Part shown: positions 8,347 to 16,893 of the stretch, one piece after another
Layout: each line of letters starts with the position of its first letter
Numbering within the stretch: position 1 is the first letter of the stretch
The notes under the pieces: model-generated
Databases searched by the model: none
Seen by the model: the letters and a program-made list of their open reading frames with translations, nothing else
What the model was told of the DNA's origin: nothing
Source of the DNA: Marinomonas flavescens
Lineage (GTDB): Bacteria; Pseudomonadota; Gammaproteobacteria; Pseudomonadales; Marinomonadaceae
Reading direction: 5' to 3'
Assembly (NCBI RefSeq): GCF_004352835.1
Contig: NZ_SJSB01000003.1
Coordinates: 1 to 64,000, forward strand
DNA length: 64,000 nt
Program-made: the position numbers and the translations under genes

Positions 8347-9510
8347 TTATTTCTTAGGGAAAGACCAAAGAACATCAACTGAATTAGCATAAGATGCGGC
8401 TTGAATATCCAAATAAATAGATTGAGTTACTTTTTGGATGTCAGCCTCTTCAGGCAGTTTATCGGCACGACCAATCAGTTCGATGTCTAAATTATGGGCC
8501 AAATAGTGTAAGCGAGTCTGGTTGATATCCAAGTAGGCTGAATGTTGGCGCAGTAAAAAGCTAAGGTCAGCAAGGACTTGATGTCTTGCGGGTTGCTTTA
8601 AATAGTCTGGTCGAGCGCCTTCGACGGATAAGACTTCATCAAAATCTTCTTCCGGGTCTATATGGACTAGCACATCAACGACTTGTGGGTGTGCTTTACG
8701 AATCGTATAGGAAACGAGCTCTCCAAGAAAATGACCTTCACTGACACTGGCGTGGCTGGCCACGTGGATGTGCATATCAAGATAGATTTTACCTGCCATT
8801 GAGCGCGCACGAACATCATGAGGGGCCATAACATTTTTTAAACTGTCAGCAGTTTCTTTAATGCGGGCAATTGTTTTAGGGTCTGGTGCTGTGTCTACCA
8901 ATTCCGTTAGGCTTTCCCAGATCATCCCCAATGCCATTTTTCCGATCAACACGGCAACCACGATAGACGCTAGCATATCGGCCCACGCGTAGCCAAAATA
9001 GACACCAACCAGGCCGGCTAGTACCGCAACCGAAGAGAGGGCATCGCTTCGACTGTGCCATGCATTGGCAATAAGTAGTTTGCTGCCAATTTCTTCACCG
9101 GCTTTTTTTGTATAGTGAAAAATGGCTTCTTTAATACCAATAGTCGCCATTAGCGCGGCAACACCATACCAGGTTACTTGTGCTTCTTTTTGAGATTGAA
9201 TGGACTCATAGCCAATACCAGCAGCAACAACGATGAGCACCATGCCTAAAAAGACGGTTGTCACCGTTTCAAAGCGCAAATGACCGTATGGATGCTCTTC
9301 GTCAGGACCTTGGCGAGCATTAGAAGACGCGAAATAGACAAAAACATCTGTAATTAAGTCTGATAAAGAGTGTATTCCATCGGCAATTAAAGCTTGAGAT
9401 TGCGAGAAATAGCCGGCGATAATTTTTGCTATTCCCAAAATGGCATCCCAAATAGCACCGACTAAGGTGACTCTTTTGGCAATAGATTGTTCTTGTTGCA
9501 GTTTTGTCAT
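8347..9510 (-). CDS. Cation diffusion facilitator family transporter, long C-terminus
   Basis: The N-terminal 210 residues carry the six-helix CDF membrane domain with HxxxD metal motifs in helix 2 (HSLSD, 47-51) and helix 5 (HSRSD, around 151-155). These suggest efflux of zinc or another divalent metal. A cytoplasmic CDF dimerisation domain follows (about 215-290). At 387 residues it is some 90 longer than FieF/YiiP; the extra segment (about 300-387) again looks like a small alpha/beta metallochaperone-like module. Metal specificity cannot be read from the sequence. It is a single gene convergent with rmuC. Confidence 0.9.
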   Translation of the reverse strand: MTKLQQEQSIAKRVTLVGAIWDAILGIAKIIAGYFSQSQALIADGIHSLSDLITDVFVYFASSNARQGPDEEHPYGHLRFETVTTVFLGMVLIVVAAGIGYESIQSQKEAQVTWYGVAALMATIGIKEAIFHYTKKAGEEIGSKLLIANAWHSRSDALSSVAVLAGLVGVYFGYAWADMLASIVVAVLIGKMALGMIWESLTELVDTAPDPKTIARIKETADSLKNVMAPHDVRARSMAGKIYLDMHIHVASHASVSEGHFLGELVSYTIRKAHPQVVDVLVHIDPEEDFDEVLSVEGARPDYLKQPARHQVLADLSFLLRQHSAYLDINQTRLHYLAHNLDIELIGRADKLPEEADIQKVTQSIYLDIQAASYANSVDVLWSFPKK

Positions 9511-9629
9511 GAAATGCTCGTAAATGCGACTTAAAAAGAGTGCTTGGTCACGCGTACCGAAATCCGTTGTTTATTGACTACTTGGGTGAATCGGCGTGTT
9601 GTCTGGGTTACCGGATGTTCTCCCCAGCC

Positions 9630-9652
9630 TTATCCACGATATCTGTGGAAAA
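9630..9652. promoter_or_regulatory. Pair of DnaA-box-like 9-mers in inverted orientation
   Basis: TTATCCACG at 9630-9638 and TGTGGAAAA at 9644-9652 (reverse complement TTTTCCACA) each differ by one base from the DnaA consensus TTATCCACA. They face each other 5 bp apart in the gap between the CDF transporter gene and rdgC. A regulatory role is possible; such 9-mers also occur by chance in a genome of this base composition. Confidence 0.25.
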
Positions 9653-9686
9653 GGTCAGGGAAAAATAGTCCAGTCGTTACTGTCTT

Positions 9687-10589
9687 TTATGCCGGTGATA
9701 TTTCAAACCAAAGGCAGTAAGACGCGTAAAACTCTCGCATGGTTAATGACATAAGAGAGAAGTTAGCGTCCATATCTGACAAACCACCCCCTTGGGAGTC
9801 GTTGAAAGCCGCTTCTTTAAGCGCGTCGTCAAATTTGATTTTACGTAAGGTAAGATCTTCATGGAGGACAAAGCTAAGCTTGTCTGTCCAGCGAAGCGCT
9901 AAGCTCTTCACGGCCATTCCTTGTTCTAAGTGACGTGTAACGTCTTCTGAAAGTGGTTCTAGGGATTTGAAACGAATAGTGGCTTTATCTTCAGAGCCGT
10001 CTTGTATCTCGCACTCATCGCCAGTCTCAAGGCTTGCAGGTACTTCGTTTTTGGTTAACCAATCGGTCATTAAAGACGCGGGAGAGACTTGTGCCTGTAA
10101 AGGCGACATAGGGAAGCTGCCCAGTGTGGTTTGTAGATGTTTAAAAAGCTGTTCCGTAATACTGGCATTAGTGCTGTTGATAACCAATATTTTTTCTTTT
10201 AAATCAATGTATGCCCAGATATCAGTGCGTTTTGAAAAGGCTTTAGGGCGCAAGGTGAAGACCAATTCGTCTTTCATATCGGTCTTTTCTTTACGGCCAA
10301 CTTTACGGCCTTCGATAAGTTCTATCTCAGCTACTTTGGCTTCTAGTTCTTCGCGTACAACGGCCGCTGGTAGTACTTTTTCTTCTTTGCCGGCGCGGAA
10401 CAAAAGGCAATGATCACTGGCTAAACTCCACTGTTCACTGTTACGAATCAACGGCAGCCAACCGAAGGAAAACTCTTCTTGAGAGCCACACTCTTTCAGT
10501 GGGAACTCTGGGATTTTATCAATCAGTTCATTGGTATCGAGTGATTCTGTGTCTTTTAGTTGGAAAATCTGGGCGTTCTTGAACCACAT
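9687..10589 (-). CDS. rdgC: Recombination-associated protein RdgC
   Basis: The 300-residue protein matches RdgC across its length: MWFKNAQIFQL at the start, then FGWLPL and GRKVGRKEK in the middle, and ADCLL-type core strands. RdgC forms a ring-shaped dimer that binds DNA non-specifically and antagonises RecA loading (family knowledge). It starts 5 bp downstream of tdk on the same strand, so the two are probably cotranscribed, an arrangement I do not know as standard. Confidence 0.93.
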   Translation of the reverse strand: MWFKNAQIFQLKDTESLDTNELIDKIPEFPLKECGSQEEFSFGWLPLIRNSEQWSLASDHCLLFRAGKEEKVLPAAVVREELEAKVAEIELIEGRKVGRKEKTDMKDELVFTLRPKAFSKRTDIWAYIDLKEKILVINSTNASITEQLFKHLQTTLGSFPMSPLQAQVSPASLMTDWLTKNEVPASLETGDECEIQDGSEDKATIRFKSLEPLSEDVTRHLEQGMAVKSLALRWTDKLSFVLHEDLTLRKIKFDDALKEAAFNDSQGGGLSDMDANFSLMSLTMREFYASYCLWFEISPA

Positions 10590-10594
10590 AATTA

Positions 10595-11170
10595 TTATCT
10601 CACGGCTTCTTTAAAGTGTTTTCGACAAACAGATAAATAGCGGTCGTTGCCACCAATTTCTACCTGAGCGCCTTCTTTTACTGGTTTACCTTGTTCATCA
10701 ACTCGAATGACCATGATGGCTTTACTACCACAGTGACAGACGGTCTTTAATTCGATTAGCTTATCTGACCATGCGAGTAGGGCTTTGCTTCCTGCAAATA
10801 ACTCGCCTTGGAAATCCGTTCGAATGCCAAAGGCAAGCACGGGAATCTTTAATGTATCGACGACATCTGAGAGGGCGTAAACTTGTTCTTTGGTCAAAAA
10901 TTGGGCTTCATCAATTAAAATGCAACTTAATGGCGATGTTTGATGTTGGTCTTTAATCAGAGACCAGAGATCAGACTCTTTAGTAAAGAGATTTGCCTCA
11001 GCATTGATGCCAATTCGTGACGCAATTTGACCTATTTCATATCTATCATCAATCGCGGCGGTGAATAGCATAACTGCCATGCCACGCTCTTGATAATTAT
11101 GAGCAGATTGCAAAAGTATGGTGGATTTACCTGCGTTCATTGCAGAGTAATAAAAATACAGTTTGGCCAT
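10595..11170 (-). CDS. tdk: Thymidine kinase (type II)
   Basis: The 191-residue enzyme phosphorylates thymidine to dTMP in the salvage pathway. The N-terminal P-loop reads [10 protein letters not shown] (8-17), the Walker B stretch is ILIDEAQFL (about 84-92), and the zinc-binding cysteines appear as CHCG (about 144-147) and CRKHF near the C-terminus. Length and motifs match bacterial type II Tdk. It lies upstream of rdgC with a 5-bp gap and about 70 bp downstream of the ybfE-like gene. Confidence 0.95.
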   Translation of the reverse strand: MAKLYFYYSAMNAGKSTILLQSAHNYQERGMAVMLFTAAIDDRYEIGQIASRIGINAEANLFTKESDLWSLIKDQHQTSPLSCILIDEAQFLTKEQVYALSDVVDTLKIPVLAFGIRTDFQGELFAGSKALLAWSDKLIELKTVCHCGSKAIMVIRVDEQGKPVKEGAQVEIGGNDRYLSVCRKHFKEAVR

Positions 11171-11237
11171 AAAGTCAGTCGATCACATTGTTTGTTTTTT
11201 TAAATTTAATTGTCTAGCCAAACTCTGATGTGGATGA

Positions 11238-11537
11238 CTATTTGGGCTGTTTTTTTAACTTTCCAGTTTTCGATTTTGAAAAAGACAACGCGATTTGCAT
11301 GGTTAGCCATTCCGAACGTTTTACGTCATTCAATTCGCAAAGTTGGTCGAGCTTAGCAATGGTTTCTTCATCAACGACTAATTCTAATCGCTTTAGCCCG
11401 AGGGATTTCTCTTTCTCACGCTGGGCTCGTTTATTGGCTTTTAGCTGATCTTTTCGAGTCAACGGTTGGCTACGAGGTCGACCTCGTGATGAGCCAAATA
11501 AGTCAATGGTGTTTCTGTCGGCGGACGATTTTGCCAT
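11238..11537 (-). CDS. YbfE-like ribbon-helix-helix protein
   Basis: From Met at 11537 the protein is 99 residues and begins MAKSSADRNTIDLFGSSRGRPRS, close in layout to E. coli YbfE (MAKEQTDRTTLDLF...GRP). A basic linker is followed by a predicted ribbon-helix-helix module (LKRLELVVDEETIAKLDQL then SEWLTMQIA). A 12-codon longer frame from 11573 is open but YbfE homologs start at MAK. E. coli YbfE is LexA-controlled; I see no clear CTGT-N8-ACAG site upstream here. A DNA-binding role is inferred. Confidence 0.75.
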   Translation of the reverse strand: MAKSSADRNTIDLFGSSRGRPRSQPLTRKDQLKANKRAQREKEKSLGLKRLELVVDEETIAKLDQLCELNDVKRSEWLTMQIALSFSKSKTGKLKKQPK

Positions 11538-11695
11538 GTTATTAAATTCATATAATAAAAAAGGGTGGAACAATACGATGTCGGTAATATATCGCGTTAA
11601 CCAATAAATCGTATTTTATAGATTTAAGATCGCTATTATGTGGGAATTTTGATTTTAGGCCAAGGCAAAAGCCATTCGATTTGCGTTAATAAAGA

Positions 11696-11723
11696 AAAGG
11701 CAGTGTGATCACACACTGCCTTT
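11696..11723 (-). terminator. Intrinsic terminator of prc
   Basis: A perfect 12-bp stem, AAAGGCAGTGTG (11696-11707) with CACACTGCCTTT (11712-11723), has a 4-nt loop. Read on the minus strand it is followed by TTTTCTTT, and it lies 25 bp after the prc stop codon. Confidence 0.85.
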
Positions 11724-11748
11724 GGACTCTATCTAGCCTATATTAATG

Positions 11749-13809
11749 TTAGTTATGGCTTGCTTGCTGATTTTTCGCTTCTTTTTCCGCTTGTTGGTTG
11801 GTCGCTATAAAATCGAGCAAGATTTCTGATGCTTCGTGGGCATAGGCATCATCTTCTGCTTTATCGGTCGGTTTAATATCATCGACTGATTTAACCAGTT
11901 TAAGACCAAGAGCTTTACGTCGAGCATTTTCAATCTCAAGGTCTTTATTCTTCGCGGCTTCGGACTGTTTCTCACGGGTTTTCTCATTCAGAGAAATCGT
12001 TTTGTAAGTCTCTGCTTGCTTTTTGTATTCTTTAATTTGATCAACCACTGCAATAAAGTTGGGATCTTTCTTGATGCGAGCTTCGTGATGAGGTTCAAGA
12101 ATAGGCAAGTACGCTTTCATGTTCCAGTACACTGGGTAACGAGTTTCGTGAATTTTGTCCCACGGTAGTGGATTGCGTAAAGCGCTTTCACCGACCAGTT
12201 TGTCGTCAATCAGGGATGGGAAAGTGATGTCTGGTATAACGCCTTTATGTTGCGTACTTTCGCCTGATACACGATAAAACTTCGCTTGAGTGACTTTAAG
12301 TTGGCCTTTGTCCATATCTTGCAATACTTGAACCGTGCCTTTACCAAATGTTTGGCTACCTAGAATCAATGCACGTCCATAGTCTTGTAGGGCACCAGCA
12401 ACAATCTCAGAAGCAGAAGCACTCATTCGGTTAACTAAAACAGCCAATGGGCCACTGTAATCTGTTTTACCATCGCTGTCGCCAAGTGGCGTTACGCGGC
12501 CTTTTTGATCGCGAATTTGCACAACAGGGCCTGATGGGAAGAATAGGCCGGCGAGAGAGTTAGCTTCTTGAAGTGATCCACCGCCGTTGTTTCTTAGATC
12601 AAGGATCAATGCAACAACGCCTTCTTGTTTCAGCTCATCGATCAATTTTTTAGTATCACGAGTTGAGCTCTTGTAGTTTTTGTCACCACGTTGAATAGCG
12701 GCGAAATCAGAGTAAAAAGTTGGTAAGTGGATAATGCCTACTTTGTAGGTTTTTCCGTCACGCTTAACCTCAATGATGTCTTTTTTCGCAGACTGATCTT
12801 CAAGCTTAACTTTTTTGCGGACTATAGTAATTTTTTTACTGGTTTGGCCATTGCCTTTACTCGGAATGATTTCTAGATTCACCTTGGTGTTTCGTTCACC
12901 ACGAATCATCTCAACAACATCGTCAAGACGCATTCCGACGATATCTACCATAGGTTTGCCTTCTTGACCTACTGCAATGATTTTATCGTTAGGAGCTAAA
13001 TCTGTTTGCGTTGCAGCTGGACCGCCGGGAACTAAGCGAACGATTTTTGTGTAATTGTCGTCAGCTTGCAATACAGCGCCAATGCCTTCTAGTGACAGGC
13101 TCATATTGATGTTGAAGGTCTCAGAAGCGCGTGGTGCAAAGTAAGACGTGTGAGGGTCTAGTGTTGCGGTAATGGAATTAGCAAAAATTTGATATACGTC
13201 GACGGCGTTTGTTTGCTCAACTTGTCTAAGCTGATTTTTATAACGACGAGTTAACGTTTCGATGATTTTTTCTTGAGAGTCTCCGTTCATTTTTAGAACA
13301 AGTGCTCTGTTCTTTAAACGTTTTCGCCAATAATCATTGAGTTCACTTTCGCTGGTGGCCCATTTCAATTTTTCTGGGTCATTATTCAGTGATTCTTTTT
13401 TTGTGTAATCGAAGCCTTTAACGATGCTAGGAATGTCTTTTTCAACTTCATTTAAACGATCTTCGATGCGTTTGTCGAAGAGATTGTAGATAGTGTAGGC
13501 AACTTGTGTGTCACCGTTACGTAGAGCATCGTCAAGGCTGTCTTTGTATTTAGACAAGGCATCAACGTCACTTTGCAGCAAGAAGCTTTTGGATGGGTCT
13601 AGAGCATCTAGGTAATATCCGAACGCCTTTTCTGAGATTTGATTATCAATAGTGGGTTTGTCATAGTGTTCGCTTTCTAGCATACTTACTAGTTGCTTGG
13701 AGACTTTGTCATACTCATGCGGTGGTTGAAGGTCTGTGTAGGCATTTGCTTGTGCCGAGGCAAAAATAAGACCCGTGAAAAGGCAAAATAATAGGCGTTT
13801 ATAGTTCAT
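11749..13809 (-). CDS. prc: Tail-specific carboxy-terminal protease Prc (S41 family)
   Basis: The 686 residues (E. coli Prc 682) start with a signal peptide ending ASAQANA. An N-terminal helical domain, a PDZ domain (about 235-320) and the S41 catalytic core follow. The Ser/Lys dyad lies in SASASEIVAGALQDYG and the downstream GSQTFGKGTVQ. A charged helical C-terminal region completes it. Prc is a periplasmic protease that trims or degrades envelope proteins such as penicillin-binding protein 3 and hydrolases (established in E. coli). It is monocistronic with its own terminator. Confidence 0.94.
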   Translation of the reverse strand: MNYKRLLFCLFTGLIFASAQANAYTDLQPPHEYDKVSKQLVSMLESEHYDKPTIDNQISEKAFGYYLDALDPSKSFLLQSDVDALSKYKDSLDDALRNGDTQVAYTIYNLFDKRIEDRLNEVEKDIPSIVKGFDYTKKESLNNDPEKLKWATSESELNDYWRKRLKNRALVLKMNGDSQEKIIETLTRRYKNQLRQVEQTNAVDVYQIFANSITATLDPHTSYFAPRASETFNINMSLSLEGIGAVLQADDNYTKIVRLVPGGPAATQTDLAPNDKIIAVGQEGKPMVDIVGMRLDDVVEMIRGERNTKVNLEIIPSKGNGQTSKKITIVRKKVKLEDQSAKKDIIEVKRDGKTYKVGIIHLPTFYSDFAAIQRGDKNYKSSTRDTKKLIDELKQEGVVALILDLRNNGGGSLQEANSLAGLFFPSGPVVQIRDQKGRVTPLGDSDGKTDYSGPLAVLVNRMSASASEIVAGALQDYGRALILGSQTFGKGTVQVLQDMDKGQLKVTQAKFYRVSGESTQHKGVIPDITFPSLIDDKLVGESALRNPLPWDKIHETRYPVYWNMKAYLPILEPHHEARIKKDPNFIAVVDQIKEYKKQAETYKTISLNEKTREKQSEAAKNKDLEIENARRKALGLKLVKSVDDIKPTDKAEDDAYAHEASEILLDFIATNQQAEKEAKNQQASHN

Positions 13810-13931
13810 CCGGTATGGGTTCTCTTAGTCTGTATTTATGTAATTAGTTAAAATCATATTAGACACAGAGCAGTAAGGCTAGCCTAACTGCTAAAAAGTC
13901 ACTTTTTTAAGGTATTGTCCTTCAGGAAATT

Positions 13932-15230
13932 ATGGAACATTCTAACTTTAATCATTCATTGTTGTCCTTTTTAAAAGATTCTCCTACTCCTTTCCATGCC
14001 ACAGACAGTATGCGTAACGCGTTAACCGATGCCGGCTTCATTGAGTTGTTTGAAGAGCAAAGTTGGGTTATCGATGAAGGTGGAAAATATTTTGTTACTC
14101 GCAATGAATCTTCCATCATTGCTTTTACCACACCACAGATAGATTTTCATCAAACAGGGTGGCGCATGGTCGGGGCTCATACCGATAGTCCATGTTTGAA
14201 ATTAAAACCCAATGCTCACGTTCAGCGTCATGGTTATCATCAATTAGGTGTTGAAGTATATGGCGGCGCTTTACTTCACACATGGCTAGATCGCGATTTA
14301 TCTATTGCTGGGCGGGTTAGTTTTAAGAATCAAGAGGGGAGTATCGTTAGTTGTTTGGTCGATTTTAAGGACCCTATTGCCGTCGTTCCCAATTTAGCTA
14401 TTCATTTAAACCGACAAGCCAACGAGGCTTTTTCCGTTAACCCACAAACGGAAATATTGCCTATTTTATGTGGTGCACAAAATGAGTTTGATTTACAGGT
14501 TCTGTTGAAAACGCAAGTTGAGAAACAACATCCTGCTGCACAAGTCGCCACTATTTTGGATTTTGAGCTGAGTCTTTATGATACTCAAGCACCTGCTTTG
14601 GTAGGACTTCATCAAGAGTACATTTGTTCTGCTCGCTTGGATAACTTGCTAAGTTGCTTTGTTGGTCTTCAAGCGTTAGTAGATTCTGATATGCAGCGTC
14701 CTAGTTTGCTTATTTGTACTGATCATGAAGAAATTGGCAGTTTGTCCGCATGCGGAGCCAATGGGCCGTTTCTTGACGACGTATTAAGAAGATTGTCTCC
14801 TAACCCAGAGCGCTATGTTCAAGCCATGCAGCGCTCTATGCTAGTCTCAGCGGATAATGCTCATGCGCTACATCCAAATTATGCGAGTAAGCACGATGCA
14901 AATCATGCTCCTATGATCAATAAGGGAGCGGTGATTAAAGTTAACGCGAATCAGCGTTATGCGACCAACAGTGAAACGTCTAGCATCTATCGTGATATTG
15001 CTGCAGAAGAAGATTATACGGTGCAGAGTTTTGTGGTGCGAAGCGATATGGCTTGTGGTAGTACGATTGGTCCTATTACCTCTGGAGAAATTGGCGTACC
15101 AACGATTGATATCGGTTTACCAACCTTCGGTATGCATTCAATCAGAGAATTAGCTGGCAGTCATGATGCCCATGGTCTTTATAAAGTATTGGCGCGCTTT
15201 ATGAAACGTGGAAAGTTGATAACACGTTAA
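13932..15230 (+). CDS. apeB: M18 family aminopeptidase (aspartyl aminopeptidase type)
   Basis: The 432-residue protein matches the M18 family, dizinc aminopeptidases that remove N-terminal acidic residues. Metal ligand motifs seen are GAHTDSPCLKLKP (about 80-92), DHEEIGS (about 260-266) and SADNAHALHPNY (about 300-311), with a last conserved histidine in FGMHSIREL near the C-terminus. Length is normal. No signal peptide, so cytoplasmic. It is transcribed alone; a repeat and a strong terminator follow. Confidence 0.93.
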   Translation: MEHSNFNHSLLSFLKDSPTPFHATDSMRNALTDAGFIELFEEQSWVIDEGGKYFVTRNESSIIAFTTPQIDFHQTGWRMVGAHTDSPCLKLKPNAHVQRHGYHQLGVEVYGGALLHTWLDRDLSIAGRVSFKNQEGSIVSCLVDFKDPIAVVPNLAIHLNRQANEAFSVNPQTEILPILCGAQNEFDLQVLLKTQVEKQHPAAQVATILDFELSLYDTQAPALVGLHQEYICSARLDNLLSCFVGLQALVDSDMQRPSLLICTDHEEIGSLSACGANGPFLDDVLRRLSPNPERYVQAMQRSMLVSADNAHALHPNYASKHDANHAPMINKGAVIKVNANQRYATNSETSSIYRDIAAEEDYTVQSFVVRSDMACGSTIGPITSGEIGVPTIDIGLPTFGMHSIRELAGSHDAHGLYKVLARFMKRGKLITR

Positions 15231-15263
15231 TATGCTAACTTTGTATTAGCGAATGGGTACTAA

Positions 15264-15329
15264 AACAAAAGTATTAGAGCAGAGGTATTAAGGCAGAGAT
15301 ATTAAGATAGAGGTATTAATACTTTTGTT
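15264..15329. repeat. Four 14-bp tandem repeats bounded by a 13-bp perfect inverted repeat
   Basis: Four related units, AAGTATTAGAGCAG (15269), AGGTATTAAGGCAG (15283), AGATATTAAGATAG (15297) and AGGTATTAATACTT (15311), run head to tail. The first and last overlap AACAAAAGTATTA (15264-15276) and its exact reverse complement TAATACTTTTGTT (15317-15329). The block lies between the M18 aminopeptidase stop and the shared terminator. Its function is unknown. Confidence 0.7.
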
Positions 15330-15346
15330 AGTGAAACAGCAATGCA

Positions 15347-15386
15347 AAAAAAACGCCGTGAAGCGAAAGTTTCACGGCGTTTTTTT
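15347..15386. terminator. Bidirectional intrinsic terminator between apeB and tolC
   Basis: A 16-bp stem whose core is ACGCCGTGAA/TTCACGGCGT is flanked by A7 on the left and T7 on the right, with an 8-nt loop GCGAAAGT. It can stop transcription from both convergent genes. Confidence 0.9.
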
Positions 15387-15396
15387 AGAAATTAGA

Positions 15397-16719
15397 TTAT
15401 TTAGTGGCGACTAACCACTTATCCAATCCTTTGATTTTATCTTCTGTTAAATCCCCAGTCGCTTCAAGCAATTGCAGTTTTTGCAATACAAAGCTGTAAC
15501 GGTATTGCTGGTAAGCGTTGCGAGCATCAAATAAATTTGATTGCGCTGTCAATAGCTCAACTAGGTTCCGTGTACCGACTTCGTAGCCCGCTTTACTGGC
15601 TTCGAGGGCGCTTTGGCGTGATTTAATTAACACTTGCTGTGCATGGATTCGTGCGACAGACGTTTGAAGCTCTAAGAACAAACTTCTAATGTTGAGTTCA
15701 ATCGATTGTAAGGCACTGTCACGAGATTCGCGGCTTGCTTCAGCTTCGGCAGCGGCTTGTCTAATGGACGCATTAATCGATCCACCACTGTATAAAGGCA
15801 TATTAACCGCTAGACCAATTGCGCCCTTATTATAAGTACCATCAGGGGTGCTAGTATTTGGATTGCTTTGGCTGTTAGAGCGAGATAATGAGCCAGTAAT
15901 GGAAACGGTTGGTGTACGACCACTGGCCTTCTTGATGTCTATATTGTTTTCAGCGCTTTGCACGGAAATATCAAGAATACTAAGCTCTTTGTTATTTTTA
16001 ATGGCTTGTTGAATCAAAGAATCAACTGTCATCGTTGGATCAAGTTTAATAGGGTAACTTTTTGACAATTCTGGGATGTTGGTAATGACACGTCCGGTTA
16101 ATTGTAAAAGTACTTTTTGAGCGTAAGCCACATTGGATCGATCGGTTAGTTCGGTAACTTTGACGGCATCGTATTCAGCTTGAGCATCTTGAAGATCAGT
16201 AATAGATACCAAACCTACGTCATATTGTTTTTGAACTTGATCAAGTTCACTTTTGGTGCTTTTTACTTGTGACAAGGTCGTATTAAGCGTTGACTGAGCC
16301 ATTAGTAAATTAAAATAATCAGTGAGAGCGGTAAGAGATAAGTTCTCTTTTTTATTGTCGTAACTAACGCCAGCACTTTTATAATTTAGCTCAACGGCGT
16401 CAACACCGTAATTTAAAGCTGGCGAATAGATGGGATAATCTAAATCCAATGATACGGCATTAGTTTTTGCGTCGTAGTTGGTCGTTGGAGTGTCATTCTT
16501 TGCATACCCCAAACTCCCATTAAGGGAAATGCTAGGGTATAGACTGCCTTTTGTTACAGTAACCTGCTCCTTTTGAGCATTGTAAGTTGCGGCAGCAGCT
16601 CTAAGACCTGGATCCGTTTGGATTGCCAACTTATAGACATCATATAAGCTTTCAGCATGAACGGTCGCGCTGCTGATTGTCGCAGCAGCTATAAGAGTAG
16701 AGATGATATGCTTTTTCAT
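15397..16719 (-). CDS. tolC: TolC-family outer-membrane channel
   Basis: The 440-residue protein has a signal peptide (MKKHIISTLIAAATISSATVHA cleavage region) and two OEP repeats rich in coiled coil. Typical stretches are YDVYKLAIQTDP near the mature N-terminus, VGLVSITDLQDAQA and VGTRNLVELLTAQ, the paired motifs of the two halves. This trimeric channel serves type I secretion and tripartite efflux. No partner pump genes are next to it, consistent with a stand-alone TolC used by several systems. The convergent terminator separates it from apeB. Confidence 0.92.
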   Translation of the reverse strand: MKKHIISTLIAAATISSATVHAESLYDVYKLAIQTDPGLRAAAATYNAQKEQVTVTKGSLYPSISLNGSLGYAKNDTPTTNYDAKTNAVSLDLDYPIYSPALNYGVDAVELNYKSAGVSYDNKKENLSLTALTDYFNLLMAQSTLNTTLSQVKSTKSELDQVQKQYDVGLVSITDLQDAQAEYDAVKVTELTDRSNVAYAQKVLLQLTGRVITNIPELSKSYPIKLDPTMTVDSLIQQAIKNNKELSILDISVQSAENNIDIKKASGRTPTVSITGSLSRSNSQSNPNTSTPDGTYNKGAIGLAVNMPLYSGGSINASIRQAAAEAEASRESRDSALQSIELNIRSLFLELQTSVARIHAQQVLIKSRQSALEASKAGYEVGTRNLVELLTAQSNLFDARNAYQQYRYSFVLQKLQLLEATGDLTEDKIKGLDKWLVATK

Positions 16720-16837
16720 GGATTTTGATCGGCTCTTAGTATGAAATATAGTTATATTACCCTACGGCGCGAGTAGATGGCAGTAGGGTAAAGAGTATAT
16801 CTATTATTACTGTTGACCATATCATAATCAGAAAAGT

Positions 16838-16870
16838 TAAAAAGATATGCATTGTGTAAATTCAATGCAT
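16838..16870 (-). terminator. Probable terminator downstream of the DUF4139-like gene
   Basis: An 8-bp perfect stem ATGCATTG (16847-16854) with CAATGCAT (16863-16870) is followed on the minus strand by ATCTTTTT. It lies 24 bp beyond the stop codon of the minus-strand gene. It also sits upstream of tolC, so it would insulate tolC. Confidence 0.6.
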
Positions 16871-16893
16871 CGCGTTGTTATTGTTTGCAATAT

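Noticed and set aside
11538..11640. LexA box before the ybfE-like gene
   Set aside because: Looked for CTGT-N8-ACAG because E. coli YbfE is LexA-regulated; no acceptable match found.
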